A stretch of DNA of 7,802 nt from Candidatus Omnitrophota bacterium (GTDB taxonomy: Bacteria > Omnitrophota > Gorgyraeia > 2-02-FULL-51-18 > JAGOUK01), in NCBI GenBank assembly GCA_020058965.1, contig JAGVCY010000001.1:1-7802 (forward strand). The letters are read 5' to 3'. The notes under the pieces are model-generated. The model did no database searches, was not told the DNA's origin, and saw only the letters and a list, made by a program, of their open reading frames with translations. The position numbers were made by a program, and so were the translations under genes. This document shows, piece after piece, positions 7,001-7,802 of this stretch. Positions within the stretch are counted from its first letter, which is position 1. Every line of letters starts with the position of its first letter.

Positions 7001-7802
7001 AGATATTTTGGGTATGTTGAGATCAGGAGCAATCACCGACGAAATGCTCGCTGGCACTTCTTATGTAATGTCTAATGAATCTGCCACAACAGAAAGACCC
7101 AACCTCTTTAGCAAAGGATTGGGAGACCTATTGATTTATTTTGCCGGCGCAAACCCGGCGAAGATATTGCAATCTGGTCCGCAATTCCAAGGCCTTGAGA
7201 CGACCGATGCTAAATTTAAGCCCACTACAACATTAGCGGATATGCTCAAAGCAAATGGTGACGACCGCATGCGCCTGGGTTGGGTGGATCGAGCCGTCCA
7301 ATTGCTTCCAAGAAAATCATTAAAGCCGCAAGTGAATACGGGTGCCCGGTTGGCGGACGAGAATGCGCGGCCCGTGCAGGCCGGTTACCTCAAGCTGACC
7401 TTGGGCTATCTGGAGACATTGAGAGTAGTGGATGCGGATGCGGAAGTTCCAATTCTCAAAGAATTCGATATTGAGAAAAAAATAGGCGATGTTCTGTCGC
7501 TTCGGTTGCGCGTGGATAAATCCGGCGGCTTGACGATCACGATCGCTGGCGAAGAGATCTTTAAGGGGACCTTGACGGCCGCCAGAACCGTTATCGCCAG
7601 CGCTTCTACCGGTCAGCCGGAATCAGAGGCCGCCGCGATCATGGATCCGCTCGCGGCTCTCGATGAATTCAAGGCGAGTCTGAAACAAGCCGAGACGCAA
7701 ATCGGCGAACTTCAGCCGTATCAATTCTCCTCGGTGCTCAAGGCCTTTGTGTTTGAGTCCGGCGTGAAAGATATCATGAAGGATTTCCTTGTGCGGTTGA
7801 TG
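3..7802 (+). CDS. Giant multi-domain protein fragment (at least 2600 aa, open at both ends) with TraB-like, glycogen-synthase-like and UDP-glucose-pyrophosphorylase-like modules
   Basis: Reading frame 3 is open for all 2600 codons of the window; I translated it throughout and met no stop codon. The true start lies upstream and the stop downstream, so no start was chosen. Recognisable modules in order are a TraB/Tiki-like end (about 1-345), an Ala-rich ARLA linker and helical segment (346-640), a GT5-like glycosyltransferase (645-1330), a possible beta-rich appendage (1333-1456), a long helical stretch (1463-1830), a UDPGP-family nucleotidyltransferase-like domain (1830-2330) and the beginning of another module after 2452. 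Only two cysteine codons were seen (bases 2523 and 2988). No transmembrane helix or signal peptide is evident in this internal piece, so location cannot be decided. The combination suggests glucan or cell-surface polysaccharide metabolism, but several catalytic residues are altered, so a structural or pseudo-enzymatic role is possible. Omnitrophota origin is an inference from the architecture. Confidence 0.93.
1041..1380 (+). other. Ala-rich linker with three tandem ARLA-type motifs (residues 347-460)
   Basis: After the TraB-like signature the protein becomes low in hydrophobic-core character and rich in Ala, Thr and Val. It contains PARLAS (base 1167), AARVAA (base 1236) and AARLAT (base 1296), with the motif arginines at residues 391, 414 and 434, so the copies are 23 and 20 residues apart. 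Related GARLAD motifs recur near the two later module boundaries (bases 4371 and 7341). The segment looks like an interdomain linker. Whether the motif is a docking, sorting or cleavage signal cannot be judged from sequence alone. Confidence 0.55.
1371..1920 (+). other. Helical segment with a winged-helix-like pattern (residues about 457-640)
   Basis: Around bases 1395-1560 the translation shows a helix (residues about 465-480), the turn-helix stretch TTRLGLTPEHTQRLLDSLV, then a short strand with RILK and another ending in YSL. This is the hydrophobic spacing of a winged helix-turn-helix: a helix, LGLT at the turn, a recognition helix, then a beta wing. In a giant enzyme-like protein this would more likely be a structural or protein-interaction fold than a DNA-binding one. 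Residues about 530-640 are further amphipathic helices, including LRTLMQTYDRV and IELLEGAQQD, leading to the glycosyltransferase. No enzymatic motif was seen. The assignment is based on pattern only. Confidence 0.3.
1932..3990 (+). other. Domain: divergent GT-B glycosyltransferase, glycogen/starch synthase (GT5) type (residues about 645-1330)
   Basis: GT5 enzymes transfer glucose from ADP- or UDP-glucose to the non-reducing end of an alpha-1,4-glucan. The landmarks appear here in the right order. VSPE and GGLGRV (648-662) match the N-terminal E-x-P and K-x-GGLGDV loop. VIHANDSQ (833-840) matches H-x-H-D-W-x. STHTYGN (882-888) matches T-x-H-N-x-x-Y-x-G. ITNGDD (952-957) matches the NGID segment. 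FIGRF followed by TEKNG (1063-1073) matches G-R-L-x-x-Q-K-G and keeps the phosphate-contacting Arg and Lys five residues apart (R1066, K1071). PSTR (1151-1154) and EAAGYTE (1167-1173) match PSR-x-EPCGLTQ with the catalytic Glu at E1167. Oddities are loss of the K-x-GG lysine (Val655 there), about 12 extra residues between PSTR and E1167, and an insertion at about 1000-1058. At about 690 residues it is longer than the usual 480 or so. GT35 phosphorylase is a weaker alternative. Confidence 0.72.
3999..4368 (+). other. Possible beta-rich appended module after the glycosyltransferase (residues about 1333-1456)
   Basis: Directly after the GT5-like domain the sequence switches from helical to strand-like. 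KYLVLVDLG, then VEVLRELSVGDSV, then VVHRQYSLRP, and finally GVQIFELKKVELS sit just before a GARLAD motif. The last strand pair, with a xVQIFEL pattern closing the module, is reminiscent of C-terminal beta-sandwich domains of alpha-amylase-family (GH13) enzymes, where a similar strand ends the fold. That resemblance is weak and is my inference. What is seen directly is the alternation of hydrophobic residues and the clear end at the linker motif. It could aid glucan binding, but no aromatic binding platform is identifiable by eye. Confidence 0.3.
4371..4388 (+). other. GARLAD motif at the boundary between the transferase block and the next module (residues 1457-1462)
   Basis: The translated hexapeptide is identical to the one at base 7341 and close to the PARLA/AARLA motifs near base 1170-1310. 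It follows the last strand of the beta-rich module and precedes a Gly/Ser-rich turn. This position suggests an interdomain linker tag. Confidence 0.55.
4389..5487 (+). other. Long helical region of unknown function (residues about 1463-1830)
   Basis: I do not recognise a family here. The region starts with YQLDGEVFTGQLNEEISRLL, has a short strand at DIVVVKGD (about residue 1511-1518), then a run of amphipathic helices to about residue 1830. Examples are LDEQILIRLRKMY, NLFIQFVASGLVNAILHAG, AELTMLAYLFNAVSEE and HTILELYIQALLFKA. Histidines are frequent in the middle (HFAHPVLD, YHQS, YHIG, RHRAHLP, PHHT, bases about 4940-5200), but no fixed-spacing metal motif is clear. The hydrophobic stretches are interrupted by charged residues, so these are not convincing membrane helices. 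The helices run directly into the pyrophosphorylase-like domain and may form its N-terminal extension. Confidence 0.4.
5490..6990 (+). other. Domain: UDP-glucose pyrophosphorylase-like nucleotidyltransferase (UDPGP family), residues about 1830-2330
   Basis: UGPase makes UDP-glucose from UTP and glucose 1-phosphate. Its family landmarks appear here in order. NGGLGT (1867-1872, base 5601) is the nucleotide-binding loop. FAPQS (2023-2027) matches F-x-Q-S. W2038 and H2042 match the W-x-x-x-H segment. SNIDNL (2063-2068, base 6189) is the near-diagnostic NxDNL. KDQKG (2096-2100) matches D-x-KGG. YFNSAN (2189-2194, base 6567) matches FNTNN. VFRPIKT (2297-2303, base 6891) matches R-F-x-P-V-K-x and keeps the Lys (K2302). 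The loop NGGLGT-x-M-G-x-x-G-P-K aligns without gaps to the sequence here, but the final Lys is Glu1880 (base 5640), the Met is Ala1874 and the third Gly is Thr1875. The second Gly of KGG is Ala2101. The fold is well supported; activity is doubtful. Length is near the family's usual 450-500 residues. UDP-GlcNAc pyrophosphorylase is less likely because its loop is GGQGTRLG. Confidence 0.75.
6991..7340 (+). other. Segment between the pyrophosphorylase-like domain and the second GARLAD (residues about 2331-2446)
   Basis: This contains two helices (SKIIDILGMLRSG, DEMLAG), a polar stretch (about 2355-2370), LGDLLIYFAGANPAKIL, a Thr-rich turn (ETTDAKFKPTTTLADML) and a final helix with VDRAVQLLP. UDPGP enzymes carry a C-terminal beta-helix domain after the catalytic domain. 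I cannot see its repeating short strands here, so the usual C-terminal domain appears replaced or reduced. No separate family is recognised. Confidence 0.35.
7341..7358 (+). other. Second GARLAD motif (residues 2447-2452)
   Basis: This is the same hexapeptide as at base 4371, 990 residues further on, again at the point where one module ends and a new one starts. The two copies use partly different codons (gga gcc agg ttg gcg gat against ggt gcc cgg ttg gcg gac). This is not a very recent DNA duplication; the similarity is at protein level. Confidence 0.55.
7359..7802 (+). other. Start of a further module, beta strands then helices, truncated by the window end (residues 2453-2600)
   Basis: After GARLAD come strand-like segments (GYLKLTLGYLETLRVV, VLSLRLRVD, GLTITIAGEEIFKG), then an Ala/Ser/Thr-rich stretch (about 2525-2550). 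Amphipathic helices follow (DEFKASLKQAETQIGEL, SVLKAFVFES) and run off the right edge at base 7802. I do not recognise a family. The pattern of a small beta unit followed by a helical region may be the entrance of another enzyme-like module, but that lies outside the window. Confidence 0.35.

Noticed and set aside
1..7802. CRISPR arrays, tRNA or rRNA genes, insertion sequences, terminators and promoters
   Set aside because: No direct repeat array, cloverleaf, inverted-repeat flanked transposase or intergenic space was found; the coding frame occupies the whole window.

Overview
The whole 7.8 kb window is one uninterrupted reading frame on the + strand. It runs from base 3 to base 7802, 2600 codons, with no stop codon and no intergenic gap. 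It enters open at the left edge and leaves open at the right edge, so neither the true start nor the stop is visible, and the protein is longer than 2600 residues. Every other open frame I examined, on either strand, is a short shadow of this coding sequence. I see no promoter, ribosome binding site, terminator, RNA gene, CRISPR array, insertion sequence or origin. Residue n of the visible fragment is the codon starting at base 3n.

The protein is modular. (1) Residues about 1-345 are mostly helical and end in a TraB/Tiki/ChaN-like C-terminal signature: RRDR, then GGFH, then GISY. (2) Residues about 346-460 are an Ala-rich linker with three A-R-[LV]-A motifs, followed by a helical and possibly winged-helix segment to about 640. 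(3) Residues about 645-1330 are a divergent GT-B glycosyltransferase of the glycogen/starch synthase (GT5) type. (4) Residues about 1333-1456 look beta-rich and may be a beta-sandwich appended to the transferase. (5) GARLAD at 1457-1462 is followed by a long helical region to about 1830. (6) Residues about 1830-2330 are a UDP-glucose pyrophosphorylase-like (UDPGP family) nucleotidyltransferase. Its motifs NGGLGT, NIDNL, FN-x-x-N and F-x-P-x-K are clear, but the lysine of the GPK loop is replaced by Glu. (7) A second GARLAD at 2447-2452 opens a further module that continues past the window.

The biological idea is that enzymes for two consecutive steps of glucan synthesis lie on one giant polypeptide. 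These steps are sugar activation by a UDP-glucose pyrophosphorylase fold and polymerisation by a glycogen synthase fold. The modules are separated by a recurring ARLA-type motif, and both enzymes carry changes at key basic residues. They may be active with altered substrates or may be pseudo-enzymes in a structural or cell-surface giant protein.

The organism is inferred only. Giant multi-domain genes, GARLA-like linkers and GGFH/ISY TraB-like modules resemble what I recall from Candidatus Omnitrophota (former OP3) and related uncultured PVC bacteria. No taxonomic marker gene is present, so this stays tentative.
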